A DNA stretch of 36,851 nucleotides from Alcaligenaceae bacterium (lineage in GTDB: Bacteria > Pseudomonadota > Gammaproteobacteria > Burkholderiales > Burkholderiaceae_B): NCBI GenBank assembly GCA_012727555.1, contig JAAYGT010000204.1, forward strand, positions 1-36,851. The letters run 5' to 3'. Shown here piece by piece: positions 1-9,394 of the stretch. Below the pieces are notes generated by a model. The model had not been told where the DNA came from and did not search any database. It saw only the letters and a program-made list of their open reading frames with translations. The translations under genes and the position numbers were made by a program. The stretch's first letter is position 1. The number at the start of each line of letters is the position of its first letter.

Positions 1-2328
1 AAAGGGTACGTGTTTCGCGGTCTCAAACCCGTGAACTGGTGTTTCGATTGCGGATCGGCCCTGGCGGAAGCGGAAGTTGAATACGCCGACCGCAAAGATC
101 CCTCCATCTACGTTGCCTTTCCGTTCAACGATACAGCCGCACTGGCAAACGCCTTCAACATGCCGGCCGTCGATGCCGGCGCGCTGGTCATCTGGACAAC
201 CACGCCCTGGACCATTCCATCGAATCAGGCATTGAACATTCACCCTGAATTCGAATACAGCCTGGTCGAGCTCGACACACCCCGCGAGACCGGTTCCCTG
301 CTGCTGCTTGCCAAAGACCGTGTCGAAGCCTGCCTGCAGGAATGGGGCTTGAACGGGCGGATCATTGCTACCACTCAGGGCAAAGCGCTTGACCGCATCA
401 CTTTCCATCACCCCTTGCACCAGGCTCACGAAGGCTACAACCGTCTGTCACCTGTTTATCTGGGCGACTACGTCACGCTTGACAGCGGCACAGGCATCGT
501 GCATTCGGCGCCCGCCTACGGCGTTGAAGACTTCCTGTCCTGCAAAGCGCACGGCCTCACCGACGACGACATCCTGAACCCGGTCATGGGAGACGGTCAC
601 TATGCCGCCAGCCTGCCCTTGTTCGGTGGCCAACTCATCTGGAAAGCCAATCCGGTCATCGTGGACGCCCTGAAACTGGCTGGCACCTTGCTGCACACCA
701 GTCCCATGAGCCACAGCTACATGCACTGCTGGCGGCATAAAACCCCGGTTATCTTCCGGGCAACCAGCCAGTGGTTTGCAGGCATGGACATTCAACCCAA
801 GGAAGGCCCGACGCTACGTGAATCCGCCCTGGCCGGCATTGACAACACTGAATTTTATCCCGCCTGGGGGCGTGCCCGTCTGCACGCCATGATCGCGAAC
901 CGCCCCGACTGGACCCTCTCGCGCCAGCGCCAGTGGGGTGTTCCCATGGCGTTCTTCGTCCACCGGGAAACCGGCGAACTGCATCCACGCACCGTCGAAC
1001 TGCTTGAAGAAGTGGCCCGGCGGGTTGAAAAAAGCGGCATCGAAGCCTGGCAAACGCTTGACCCGGCTGAACTGCTCGGTGATGAAGCCGCACTGTACGA
1101 GAAGAACCGCGACACGCTGGATGTCTGGTTCGATTCCGGCACCACCCACGCCACCGTGCTGGGCGGCCAAGACCATAACGTCAAGGGCTCGCATGCCGAT
1201 GACCTGACCTGGCCGGCCGACCTTTACCTTGAAGGCTCTGACCAGCACCGCGGATGGTTTCACTCATCGTTGCTGACCGGTTGCATGCTGTACGGTCGCC
1301 CACCCTACAAGGCCTTGCTCACCCACGGTTTCGTGGTCGATGGCAAAGGCCGGAAAATGAGCAAATCGGTGGGTAATGTCATTGCTCCGCAAAAGGTGTC
1401 CGATTCCCTGGGTGCTGAAATCCTGCGTCTCTGGACAGCCTCGACCGACTATTCGGGTGAACTGTCCATTTCCGATGAGATCCTGAAACGGGTCGTCGAG
1501 GGTTACCGCCGTATTCGCAATACCCTGAAGTTTCTGCTGGGCAATCTGGCCGACTTCAATGTTGAAACTGATGCTGTGGCTGATGGCGACCTGTTCGAGA
1601 TCGACCGCTATGCGTTGGTCATGACCCAAGCCATGCAAGACAGCGTTCTGGCTTCGTACAAAAAATACGAATTTCATCCGGCCGTTGCTCGCCTGCAGAT
1701 CTTCTGTTCCGAAGACCTTGGTGCGTTTTACCTTGATATTCTGAAAGATCGTTTGTACACAACCGGTGGCAGCAGCCTGGCACGGCGTTCGGCCCAGACG
1801 GCGCTGTACCACATCACGCACACGCTGTTACGCCTGATGGCGCCTATTCTGTCATTCACAGCGGAAGAGGCCTGGAAAGACCTGAATGCGGGCAAAGACG
1901 TCCAAACCATTTTCACCGAGGTATTTCATACACTGCCGGCTCAGGCCGATGGCGCCGCTCTCACCGAAAAATGGGCGCGTATCCGTGCCATCCGCGCCGA
2001 GGTCATGAAAAAGATCGAAGACGTGCGTACGGCAGGCAGTATTGGCTCGTCGCTGGCGGCCGAAATCGATCTCCATGCCGAAGGGCAGGATCTTGACTGG
2101 CTCCAGAGCCTGGGCGATGACCTGCGCTTTGTACTGATCGTGTCACGTGCCAGCGTGCATGCGGCGTCGGGTGAACTTCGCATTCAGGTTCAGCCCACTG
2201 AACATGCCAAATGCGAGCGTTGCTGGCACCACCGCGCCGATGTCGGTGTGAACCCGGATCACCCGACCCTGTGTGGCCGCTGCGATGACAACCTGCATGG
2301 CCAGGGTGAAACCCGCCACCATGCCTGA
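1..2328 (+). CDS. ileS: Isoleucyl-tRNA synthetase, 5' end outside the window
   Basis: Charges tRNA-Ile with isoleucine in the cytoplasm. The reading frame is already open at base 1 ([14 protein letters not shown]), so the GTG at base 10 is not the start; the N-terminal part with the HIGH motif lies upstream. About 775 residues are visible, against roughly 940 for the family. Visible landmarks are the editing-domain motif TTPWTIPSN, the [10 protein letters not shown] editing segment, the class I signature KMSKS at bases 1354-1368, and a C-terminal zinc site (CERCW and CGRCD) just before the stop. The last 8 bases overlap lspA, the usual ileS-lspA arrangement of proteobacteria, which implies cotranscription and probably translational coupling. 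Confidence 0.97.
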   Translation, partial: KGYVFRGLKPVNWCFDCGSALAEAEVEYADRKDPSIYVAFPFNDTAALANAFNMPAVDAGALVIWTTTPWTIPSNQALNIHPEFEYSLVELDTPRETGSLLLLAKDRVEACLQEWGLNGRIIATTQGKALDRITFHHPLHQAHEGYNRLSPVYLGDYVTLDSGTGIVHSAPAYGVEDFLSCKAHGLTDDDILNPVMGDGHYAASLPLFGGQLIWKANPVIVDALKLAGTLLHTSPMSHSYMHCWRHKTPVIFRATSQWFAGMDIQPKEGPTLRESALAGIDNTEFYPAWGRARLHAMIANRPDWTLSRQRQWGVPMAFFVHRETGELHPRTVELLEEVARRVEKSGIEAWQTLDPAELLGDEAALYEKNRDTLDVWFDSGTTHATVLGGQDHNVKGSHADDLTWPADLYLEGSDQHRGWFHSSLLTGCMLYGRPPYKALLTHGFVVDGKGRKMSKSVGNVIAPQKVSDSLGAEILRLWTASTDYSGELSISDEILKRVVEGYRRIRNTLKFLLGNLADFNVETDAVADGDLFEIDRYALVMTQAMQDSVLASYKKYEFHPAVARLQIFCSEDLGAFYLDILKDRLYTTGGSSLARRSAQTALYHITHTLLRLMAPILSFTAEEAWKDLNAGKDVQTIFTEVFHTLPAQADGAALTEKWARIRAIRAEVMKKIEDVRTAGSIGSSLAAEIDLHAEGQDLDWLQSLGDDLRFVLIVSRASVHAASGELRIQVQPTEHAKCERCWHHRADVGVNPDHPTLCGRCDDNLHGQGETRHHA

Positions 2329-2851
2329 CGCAGCCATCACACCGCACACGACAGCGCGCCGTGTGCGGAGCTTGTGGTTCTGGCTCGCCGGTGCTTTCCT
2401 GATCATCATAATCGACCAGATCACCAAGCTTTATTTTGAAACGCAGCTCGTCTACGGTGAGCGCTGGGTTGTTGCGCCGTTCTTTGACTTCACGCTGCTG
2501 TACAACACCGGGGCTGCCTTCAGTTTTCTGGCCGATGGCCAGGGATGGCAGCGCTGGCTGTTCACGGCCATTGCGCTGGGCGCCACCGGGCTGATTCTTC
2601 ACATGCTGCGACGCCACCCGGGACAAACCCTGTTCTGTACGTCACTGATGTGCATACTGGGTGGCGCCCTGGGCAATGTCATCGACCGCATCGCACACGG
2701 CCATGTCATCGACTTCCTGCTGTTCTACTGGAACACCTGGCACTTCCCCGCTTTCAACGTTGCCGACATTGCCATCACGGTCGGAGCAGGCCTGCTGATA
2801 CTCGATGAATTGCTGCGCATGAAACGCGAACGTCAGGCCGGCAAGGCCTGA
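2321..2851 (+). CDS. lspA: Lipoprotein signal peptidase (signal peptidase II)
   Basis: Inner-membrane aspartyl protease that cleaves the signal peptide of diacylglyceryl-prolipoproteins. The product is 176 residues, the family's usual length, with four hydrophobic segments. Conserved motifs are DQITK near the first segment, NTGAAFS, GNVIDR carrying the first catalytic Asp, and FNVADI carrying the second. I chose the ATG at 2321 because it overlaps the ileS stop by 8 bases and gives a normal N-terminus; an in-frame upstream start at 2273 would add 16 residues inside ileS and is less likely. Its substrates include the lipoproteins encoded elsewhere in this window (PqiC and the TolC-family protein). 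Confidence 0.96.
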   Translation: MPDAAITPHTTARRVRSLWFWLAGAFLIIIIDQITKLYFETQLVYGERWVVAPFFDFTLLYNTGAAFSFLADGQGWQRWLFTAIALGATGLILHMLRRHPGQTLFCTSLMCILGGALGNVIDRIAHGHVIDFLLFYWNTWHFPAFNVADIAITVGAGLLILDELLRMKRERQAGKA

Positions 2852-2887
2852 TCACTGACGGCACGATCTTTTCCTGGAATCATCACC

Positions 2888-4117
2888 ATGCTCGACCTGG
2901 CCAACAAACGCATCGTTCTGGGTTTAACCGGCGGAATTGCCTGCTATAAAGTGGCCGAACTGGTGCGACGCGGCCAGGATCACGGAGCCACGTTCGATGT
3001 GGTCATGACCGAAGCCGCTACCCACTTCATCACGCCCCTGACCCTGCAGGCACTATCCGGCCGTTTTGTACATACCGACACCTGGGACAACCGTGTGCCC
3101 AACAACATGGCACACATTCAACTGACGCGTGGCGCCGATGCCATTCTGATCGCGCCGGCCAGCACTGACTTCCTTGCAAAACTCGCGCACGGCCTGGCTG
3201 ATGACCTGCTCTCGACGCTCTGTGTGGCCAAAGGCGCCTGTCCGTTGCTGGTTGCGCCGGCCATGAACCGCGAAATGTGGGAACACCCGGCCACCCAGCG
3301 CAACGTAAGGCAACTGCGCGAAGACGGTGTCGTTGTACTGGGACCTGCCCAGGGACATCAGGCCTGCGGCGAAACAGGCAGCGGACGCATGCTCGAACCC
3401 GATGAGCTTTTGCACGCCCTGATCGATTTTTTTCAGCCCAAACTCTTGGCCGGCAAACGTTTGTTGATCACGGCAGGCCCCACCAGCGAACCCATCGACC
3501 CTGTCCGTGTCATCACCAACCGCTCATCGGGAAAAATGGGCTATGCCATTGCACGTGCCGCCCGCGAAGCCGGTGCGCACGTCACTCTGGTGTCAGGTCC
3601 CACGGCATTGCCCGCCCCCTACGGCGTTGAACGCATTTGCGTTGAAACCGCCCGGCAGATGCACACAGCCGTTATGCAACGCTGCCATGAGAATGATGTG
3701 TTCGTTGCAGTAGCGGCCGTTGCCGACTGGCATGTTGCCAATGCCAGCGACAACAAAATCAAGAAAGATGCCCAAGGGAACACGCCCGCCCTGCAATTTG
3801 CCCCCAATCCCGACATTCTGGCCGATGTTGCCCAGCTGCCGCAGGGGCCCTGGTGCGTGGGTTTTGCGGCTGAAACCGAAAACCTTCTGGAACACGCTCA
3901 GGCAAAACGCAAGCGCAAAGGCATCGACCTGCTCGTGGGCAATCTGGCTCAGGAAGCCATGAATGCCGATGCCAGCACCCTGATTCTTTTCGATGATCAG
4001 GGGCACTACCCTCTTTCAACCCAACCCAAACTCCAGGCAGCGCGGGCGCTGGTCAGCGCCATTGCACAGCGCCTGCCCGTTACCACTGCATACACACCGC
4101 CCACGACAACACCATGA
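2888..4117 (+). CDS. coaBC: Bifunctional phosphopantothenoylcysteine decarboxylase / phosphopantothenate-cysteine ligase
   Basis: Catalyses two consecutive steps of coenzyme A synthesis: ligation of cysteine to 4'-phosphopantothenate (CoaB) and FMN-dependent decarboxylation (CoaC). It has 409 residues, normal for the fused enzyme. The N-terminal CoaC half begins [15 protein letters not shown] and contains APAMNREMW and the [13 protein letters not shown] segment with the catalytic Cys. The CoaB half starts near residue 195 ([16 protein letters not shown]) and includes [12 protein letters not shown]. It lies 36 bases after lspA and its stop overlaps the dut start as ATGA, so the two are probably translationally coupled. 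coaBC-dut is a common bacterial pairing. Confidence 0.97.
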   Translation: MLDLANKRIVLGLTGGIACYKVAELVRRGQDHGATFDVVMTEAATHFITPLTLQALSGRFVHTDTWDNRVPNNMAHIQLTRGADAILIAPASTDFLAKLAHGLADDLLSTLCVAKGACPLLVAPAMNREMWEHPATQRNVRQLREDGVVVLGPAQGHQACGETGSGRMLEPDELLHALIDFFQPKLLAGKRLLITAGPTSEPIDPVRVITNRSSGKMGYAIARAAREAGAHVTLVSGPTALPAPYGVERICVETARQMHTAVMQRCHENDVFVAVAAVADWHVANASDNKIKKDAQGNTPALQFAPNPDILADVAQLPQGPWCVGFAAETENLLEHAQAKRKRKGIDLLVGNLAQEAMNADASTLILFDDQGHYPLSTQPKLQAARALVSAIAQRLPVTTAYTPPTTTP

Positions 4118-4563
4118 GACGCATCGCACTGAAAATTCTTGACCCTCGCATGAATGATTACCTGCCCTCGTATGCCACTGCGGGGTCGGCAGGGCTGGAC
4201 TTGCGTGCCTGCATCGAAGCACCGATTGTCCTGGAGCCGGGTGCAAGTGAACTGATCCCTACAGGCCTTTCGATCCACATTGCTGATCCGGCCTATGCGG
4301 GCATGATCCTGCCCCGTTCTGGACTGGGACATAAACACGGCATTGTGCTGGGCAATCTGGTCGGGCTGATCGACTCGGACTACCAGGGCCCACTGATGGT
4401 ATCGGCATGGAACCGCAGTGACACAACCTTCACGCTGCAGCCCATGGAGCGTCTGGCGCAACTTGTCATTGTTCCCGTTCAGCAGGTTCAGTTTGAAATC
4501 GTGACCGACTTCGATGACAGTGATCGTGGCTCGGGCGGCTTTGGCAGTACCGGACGGCATTGA
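4114..4563 (+). CDS. dut: Deoxyuridine 5'-triphosphate nucleotidohydrolase (dUTPase)
   Basis: Hydrolyses dUTP to dUMP and pyrophosphate, keeping uracil out of DNA and feeding thymidylate synthesis. The product is 149 residues, typical of the homotrimeric enzyme. All the usual motifs are visible: [10 protein letters not shown] (motif 1), [10 protein letters not shown] (motif 2), [11 protein letters not shown] with the catalytic Asp (motif 3), a PMERLAQLV segment (motif 4), and the C-terminal GGFGSTGRH glycine-rich motif 5 that closes over the substrate. The start ATG overlaps the coaBC stop by 4 bases. It is the last gene of the rightward ileS-to-dut run and converges on putA. I see no strong hairpin terminator in the 100-base gap. 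Confidence 0.97.
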   Translation: MRRIALKILDPRMNDYLPSYATAGSAGLDLRACIEAPIVLEPGASELIPTGLSIHIADPAYAGMILPRSGLGHKHGIVLGNLVGLIDSDYQGPLMVSAWNRSDTTFTLQPMERLAQLVIVPVQQVQFEIVTDFDDSDRGSGGFGSTGRH

Positions 4564-4666
4564 GCCGGCGCGGGCTGGGCGGCCTTTCGGTAAAAAAAAA
4601 CCTTTGCAGCGGGGGAATGCCTGCTTTTCTAGTGTAGCCGGTTCCACCGCTGACGCTTTGTGCTGT

Positions 4667-7600
4667 TCAGCCTATCATCATCAGGCTGGCATTACCCCCT
4701 GCAGCAGCTGTGTTCACACTGAGCGACACCTCACGCACCAGACGGTCAAGGCAGTAACACGCACCGGATTCGATGGCATCTGTTGTGAGCCCCTGGGTTG
4801 TAATGATCGGCCCCGGGCGACCCGCCATGAGCACATTGAATGCAACATACGCATCGGCATCGCCCTCGAAAAGCGCCACCTGAAAATCCAGCGTATCGAG
4901 CTCACGTGGATCAATCAAGCGGCAACGTGGGCGATCTGCTGCATCGAGCCCAGCCACAAAAGCTTCGGTCAATGGCATGGATAACATCACCATGGTGTTG
5001 CCCGTTTCCAGACACGCCTGAAACTGGGCATTGAGCCCCGCCTGTGACACGGCACTGCACACCACAGCCCCCCTGGGCCTGAGTGCATACGTATTGGTTT
5101 CTCCGGTAGGCCCAGGCAAAGTCATGGGCTTGCCGGTGCGCAAGGCCGAAGCCAGATCGTCAGGAAGCCCGGGTGGACACACACGCAGCAAACGGCGCAG
5201 GTAGAGCGGACCGCCGGCTTTGGGCCCGGTGCCCGACAAACCCTCGCCACCAAAAGGCTGGACCCCGACCACTGCACCAACGATATTGCGGTTCACATAG
5301 TGGTTACCTGCATGAATACGGCTTGTCACCTGTTGCACCACCTCGTCAAGGCGGGTATGCACTCCGAATGTCAACCCATAACCGGTTGCATTGATTTCAT
5401 CGAGCACGGCATTGAGCGCATCGCGTTCATAGCGCATCACATGAAGAACCGGCCCGAAAACCTCGCGGGTCAGCACACTGATACGATCAATTTCGATCAG
5501 GGTGGGCGCAACGAAGAAACCATGACGGCAAACCTCGGGCAAGGCGGCTTGCGTAATGGCATGACCCGCATCGCGCATGGACACAATGTGCTGAACGATA
5601 CCTGACTGTGCCTCGATATCGATCACAGGACCAATGTCTGCAGACAACCGGTCGGGTCGATCCAGACGCAGTTCCTGCAACGCCCCTTTGAGCATGTCGA
5701 TGACATGATCGGCACAATCGGACTGGACACACAAAAGACGCAATGCCGAGCAGCGCTGACCGGCGGAATCGAACGCCGAATTGAGAACATCCAATACGAC
5801 CTGCTCAGCCAGAGCGGAAGAATCGACCACCATGGCATTTTGCCCGCCCGTTTCTGCCACCAGGGGAATGGCCTGCCCTTCGTCATCGAGACGTCCGGCC
5901 AGTTGCGCGGCGATCAGGTGGGCCACCTGGGTGGATCCTGTAAAGACAACCCCACGAATTGCCGGATGCTCAACCAGCGCCGCCCCGACGGTTTCACCAG
6001 AACCGGGCAAAAATTGCAATACCGCAGCAGGAACACCGGACCGATGCAGGATATCGACTGCGGCCGCAGCCACCAGCGTGGTTTGTTCAGCGGGCTTGGC
6101 AAGCACCGAATTACCGGCAACCAGCGCGGCAGCCACTTGCCCAGTGAAAATGGCCAAAGGAAAATTCCAAGGGCTGATACAGACGACAGGCCCCAAAGGA
6201 CGGTGTGTTGCATTCGAAAATTCCGTTCGGGCCTGCAGCGCGTAATACCGCAGAAAATCAACCGCTTCTCGGACCTCGGCGATGGCATTGGGTAGTGTTT
6301 TACCCGCTTCACGGATAATCAAACCCAACAACGGATGCATTTCATCTTCCAGCAATTGAGCGGCACGTTCAAGACACGCCGCACGTTCCGAGGCTGGTGT
6401 GGCTGACCAGACGGGCATTGCCTGAACGGCCGCTTCAACGGCCAACCCCACGGTCTCAAGGGGCGTATCGAGGACATGACCCACGACATCACGCTGATCG
6501 GCGGGATTTCGAACAACGCGACTTGTGTGATCATTCAAGGGCAGACGCTCGCCGGCAACCACAGGCACCACAGCGGGCGTCTGTGAGGTGCTGTTGAGCA
6601 AAGCCGCTGATAGCGAGGCAAGCCGGTGTTCATTGCTCAGATCGATACCCGAGGAATTGCGCCGTCCGGACACGGAAAAGAGATCTTTGGGCAGCGGAAT
6701 ACGTTCGTGGGGAGAACCCAATGGCTGAATACGCTCGGCCACGCTGACAGGATCTGACACCAGGGAAGCCACGGTGACCTGCTCGTTGCCAATGAGGTTG
6801 ACGAACGATGTGTTGGCACCATTTTCAAGGAGTCGCCGCACCAGATAAGCCAGCAGGGTTTCATGCGTGCCAACCGGTGCATAAATACGGCATGGACGGT
6901 TCAGTTTACCTTGGGCTACCGGACCAGTGACCTGCTCGTACAACGGCTCACCCATACCGTGCAGACACTGGAACTCATACTGCCCCGGATAGTAATTTTG
7001 CCCTGCCATAAAGTAAATGGCAGCCAGCGTTTGGGCATTGTGCGTGGCAAACTGCGGATACACGGCTTCAGGTGCGGCAAGCAACTTGCGTGCGCAGGCC
7101 AGGTACGAGACATCGGTATGCACCTTGCGCGTATAGACAGGGTAACCTTCAAGGCCATCGAGCTGGGCACGCTTGATCTCGGTATCCCAGTAAGCACCTT
7201 TGACCAGGCGAACCATGATCCTGTGCTGGCTGCGGCGAGCAAGATCAATAATAAAATCTATAACAAATGGTGCCCGCTTCTGATAGGCCTGCACCACAAA
7301 TCCGATACCGTTCCAGCCGGTCAGGTCATCATCGAAACACAAGGCCTCAAGCAGATCAAGGGAAAGCTCAAGGCGGTCAGCCTCTTCGGCATCAATATTA
7401 AGGCCGATATCGTATTGACGTGCCTGGCGGGCAAGCTCAAGCAACCGGGGCAGCAGTTCAGACATGACGCGGTCACGCTGAGCCCTGGCATAGCGGGGGT
7501 GCAATGCCGAAAGCTTGATGGAAATACCCGGACCTTCGTAGATGCCCCGCCCCTGAGCCGCCTTGCCAATCGCATGAATGGCTTGCTGATACGACTGAAA

Positions 7601-8479
7601 ATACCGCCGGGCATCATCGGCTGTTGTCGCTGCCTCACCCAGCATGTCGTAGGAATAGCGAAAACCTTTTTCTTCGTAGGATCGTCCGTTGGCCAAGGCC
7701 TCGGCGATAGTCTGCCCGGAGACAAACTGTTCGCCCATCATGCGCATGGCCAGATTAACCCCCTTGCGGATCAGAGGCTCACCGCCTTTGCCGATCAATC
7801 GGGTAAGCGCATGTGAGAGTGATTGCTCGCTGTTCACACTGACCAGTTTGCCCGTCAGCATGAGGCCCCAGGTAGCCGCATTGACGAACAACGAGGAGGA
7901 CTCACCCATGTGTGACTTCCAGTCGCCCTTGCTGAGTTTGTCACGTATGAGCGCATCGCGGGTTGGGCGATCAGGAATACGCAACAGCGCTTCTGCAAGA
8001 CACATAAGCGCCACCCCCTCCTGGCTGGACAGCGAGAACTCCTGAACCAGAGCCTCGACGCCTCCGCCCGGGCGACGCATACGCAGGCTTTCGACAAGCC
8101 GTGTCGCCAAAGCACGGACTTCTGCTGGATGCGCGGATCGAGCAAGATTGAGCAGCATGGGCAGGCACTCAGTTTCGGGGCGACGGTAGGCCGCTGTTAT
8201 CGCGGCGCGCACGACCGATTGAGGCTGAACATCCTGGGCAAATTCGTAAAAGAGCGATGAGGCTTCGGAGCCAACGGGCTCGGCCTCAGCCGACTCGGCA
8301 TCGGCATGCAACCAGGAAAGATCAGGCGGCACATGGCCCTGATCAATGGCATCGAGGTAGGCCAGAAGAGCGTGTTTGTGCAACCAGTGCGGGGTACACC
8401 CCAGGCGGATAGCCGCGCGCTTCAGTCGCTCGCGCAAGACCTCATCAACCTTCACTCCGAGCGTGACGGCATTTGCCAT
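4667..8479 (-). CDS. putA: Trifunctional PutA: transcriptional repressor, proline dehydrogenase and P5C dehydrogenase
   Basis: Oxidises proline to glutamate in two steps, FAD-dependent proline dehydrogenase and NAD-dependent glutamate-semialdehyde (P5C) dehydrogenase. The product is 1270 residues, within the range of the long DNA-binding PutA class. Residues 1-48 resemble the ribbon-helix-helix domain of Escherichia coli PutA. The proline dehydrogenase barrel spans about 230-565 and includes RLVKGAYWD and APVGTHETLLAYLVRRLL. The aldehyde dehydrogenase spans about 640-1110, with SPWNFPLAIFTG, FTGST, AETGGQ (Glu876) and GQRCSALR (catalytic Cys910). A C-terminal ALDH-like domain follows. Because PutA of this type represses put genes when not membrane-bound, the GGTTAA palindromes just upstream (8556-8601) are candidate autoregulatory operators. 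No proline permease gene is next to it. Confidence 0.96.
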   Translation of the reverse strand: MANAVTLGVKVDEVLRERLKRAAIRLGCTPHWLHKHALLAYLDAIDQGHVPPDLSWLHADAESAEAEPVGSEASSLFYEFAQDVQPQSVVRAAITAAYRRPETECLPMLLNLARSAHPAEVRALATRLVESLRMRRPGGGVEALVQEFSLSSQEGVALMCLAEALLRIPDRPTRDALIRDKLSKGDWKSHMGESSSLFVNAATWGLMLTGKLVSVNSEQSLSHALTRLIGKGGEPLIRKGVNLAMRMMGEQFVSGQTIAEALANGRSYEEKGFRYSYDMLGEAATTADDARRYFQSYQQAIHAIGKAAQGRGIYEGPGISIKLSALHPRYARAQRDRVMSELLPRLLELARQARQYDIGLNIDAEEADRLELSLDLLEALCFDDDLTGWNGIGFVVQAYQKRAPFVIDFIIDLARRSQHRIMVRLVKGAYWDTEIKRAQLDGLEGYPVYTRKVHTDVSYLACARKLLAAPEAVYPQFATHNAQTLAAIYFMAGQNYYPGQYEFQCLHGMGEPLYEQVTGPVAQGKLNRPCRIYAPVGTHETLLAYLVRRLLENGANTSFVNLIGNEQVTVASLVSDPVSVAERIQPLGSPHERIPLPKDLFSVSGRRNSSGIDLSNEHRLASLSAALLNSTSQTPAVVPVVAGERLPLNDHTSRVVRNPADQRDVVGHVLDTPLETVGLAVEAAVQAMPVWSATPASERAACLERAAQLLEDEMHPLLGLIIREAGKTLPNAIAEVREAVDFLRYYALQARTEFSNATHRPLGPVVCISPWNFPLAIFTGQVAAALVAGNSVLAKPAEQTTLVAAAAVDILHRSGVPAAVLQFLPGSGETVGAALVEHPAIRGVVFTGSTQVAHLIAAQLAGRLDDEGQAIPLVAETGGQNAMVVDSSALAEQVVLDVLNSAFDSAGQRCSALRLLCVQSDCADHVIDMLKGALQELRLDRPDRLSADIGPVIDIEAQSGIVQHIVSMRDAGHAITQAALPEVCRHGFFVAPTLIEIDRISVLTREVFGPVLHVMRYERDALNAVLDEINATGYGLTFGVHTRLDEVVQQVTSRIHAGNHYVNRNIVGAVVGVQPFGGEGLSGTGPKAGGPLYLRRLLRVCPPGLPDDLASALRTGKPMTLPGPTGETNTYALRPRGAVVCSAVSQAGLNAQFQACLETGNTMVMLSMPLTEAFVAGLDAADRPRCRLIDPRELDTLDFQVALFEGDADAYVAFNVLMAGRPGPIITTQGLTTDAIESGACYCLDRLVREVSLSVNTAAAGGNASLMMIG

Positions 8480-8555
8480 GATTCACCTGTTAAAAAGACG
8501 GGGCCGCAGGCCCGAAATCCATCGTTGGAATCCAGCCATGGTACGCCGCTTGAAA

Positions 8556-8601
8556 CAGGTTAAAAATAAGGGTTAACCCTTAAAAAATAAAGGTTAACCT
8601 G
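8556..8601 (-). promoter_or_regulatory. Candidate putA operator: three GGTTAA sites, two palindromic
   Basis: The gap between pqiC and putA holds a perfect 16-base palindrome, TAAGGGTTAACCCTTA (8567-8582), and a perfect 10-base palindrome, AGGTTAACCT (8591-8600). A third half-site, AGGTTAA, lies at 8557-8563. The three GGTTAA cores start at 8558, 8571 and 8592, which gives spacings of 13 and 21 bases. They lie 78-120 bases upstream of the putA start. Repeated sites fit a multi-site repressor such as the PutA ribbon-helix-helix domain. The core differs from the GTTGCA described for E. coli PutA, so the assignment is an inference from position. Another regulator, or a terminator for pqiC, is possible. 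Confidence 0.5.
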
Positions 8602-8630
8602 GGCTACTGAAGCGCTGGCGCTGCAAAAAA

Positions 8631-9389
8631 TCAACGGCACGCCTTGATTTCGACATCTGGCTGATCTGCTGGTTTCTGGCCTGCTGAGCGAATATGAGCC
8701 GCCATCACCCGTGCTACGCGGTGCAGTGCTTCCTGGTGCCCCTGCACCAGCGCAGACATGCCGTTACCCACCCTGACAACAGTGCGTGCCCCGCAGACGC
8801 GGGATTGTTCAGTTTTCAAATTCAAAGACTCAAGTGTCCAGGTCATTTCAAGAACAACCTGTTGCTCGTACACGGACTCGAAACGCTGTACAGCACTCAT
8901 GATTTTCCAGACAGACTGCCCCTGTGGCAACTGCATGAGATCAACATCAAGCGTATTTAACTGCTTTTGCAGATGCGCTGAAAGGGCTGCGCGGAACTCC
9001 CGCGACAACGGCGCCACCCAAAGCGAAGACTCGAGGGGGTAGACTTGCGTTGAACCCGGATCCGTGACGACGATCTGCAAGCGATCCACTTGCTCCGGGA
9101 CAACGACAGGCTGCAGGCTGATCAAAAAAGGCACAGCGGCCCCTGACACAACAGGGTCCACTGGTGTACTGGAACCAGGCCGAACAGAGCCTGAATCAGA
9201 AGAAACCAGCGGTTCCTGCAAGGTGTAATACCGCGTGGCGTCTGGCGAGGCACACCCGACAAGCGCCAGAGTAGCCACACCGGCGACAACGACCATTTTA
9301 GGGCAAGACGCGACTGCTCCCGGACTACGGGAAACAGCGTTACGACGAAAACGCTTCAAGAGACGGAGGACAGAAAGAGCGATCATCAT
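8631..9389 (-). CDS. pqiC: PqiC-like outer-membrane lipoprotein (ABC-type transport auxiliary component)
   Basis: Predicted periplasm-facing lipoprotein partner of the PqiAB lipid-transport system. A lipobox (TLALVGC) is followed by ASPDATRYYTLQ, and the YYTL stretch after the lipid Cys is typical of this family (DUF330/PqiC). The rest is a single globular domain of about 190 residues. The start is uncertain. The ATG at 9389 has a GAG-type ribosome site. A TTG at 9398 would overlap the pqiB stop as TTGA. An ATG at 9296 would give a very short signal peptide without basic residues. From 9389 the basic region before the hydrophobic core is unusually long, about 30 residues. It is the last gene of the clpA-pqiABC run. 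Confidence 0.85.
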   Translation of the reverse strand: MMIALSVLRLLKRFRRNAVSRSPGAVASCPKMVVVAGVATLALVGCASPDATRYYTLQEPLVSSDSGSVRPGSSTPVDPVVSGAAVPFLISLQPVVVPEQVDRLQIVVTDPGSTQVYPLESSLWVAPLSREFRAALSAHLQKQLNTLDVDLMQLPQGQSVWKIMSAVQRFESVYEQQVVLEMTWTLESLNLKTEQSRVCGARTVVRVGNGMSALVQGHQEALHRVARVMAAHIRSAGQKPADQPDVEIKACR

Positions 9390-9394
9390 GCTTC

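Noticed and set aside
4564..4666. Possible terminator between dut and putA
   Set aside because: There is an A tract near 4594-4603, giving a T tract on the putA transcript, but only a four-pair stem precedes it, too weak to call.
6863..7816. Long rightward open frame of 317 codons inside putA
   Set aside because: It is antisense to the well-conserved PutA barrel and its translation resembles no family; a shadow of GC-rich codon use.
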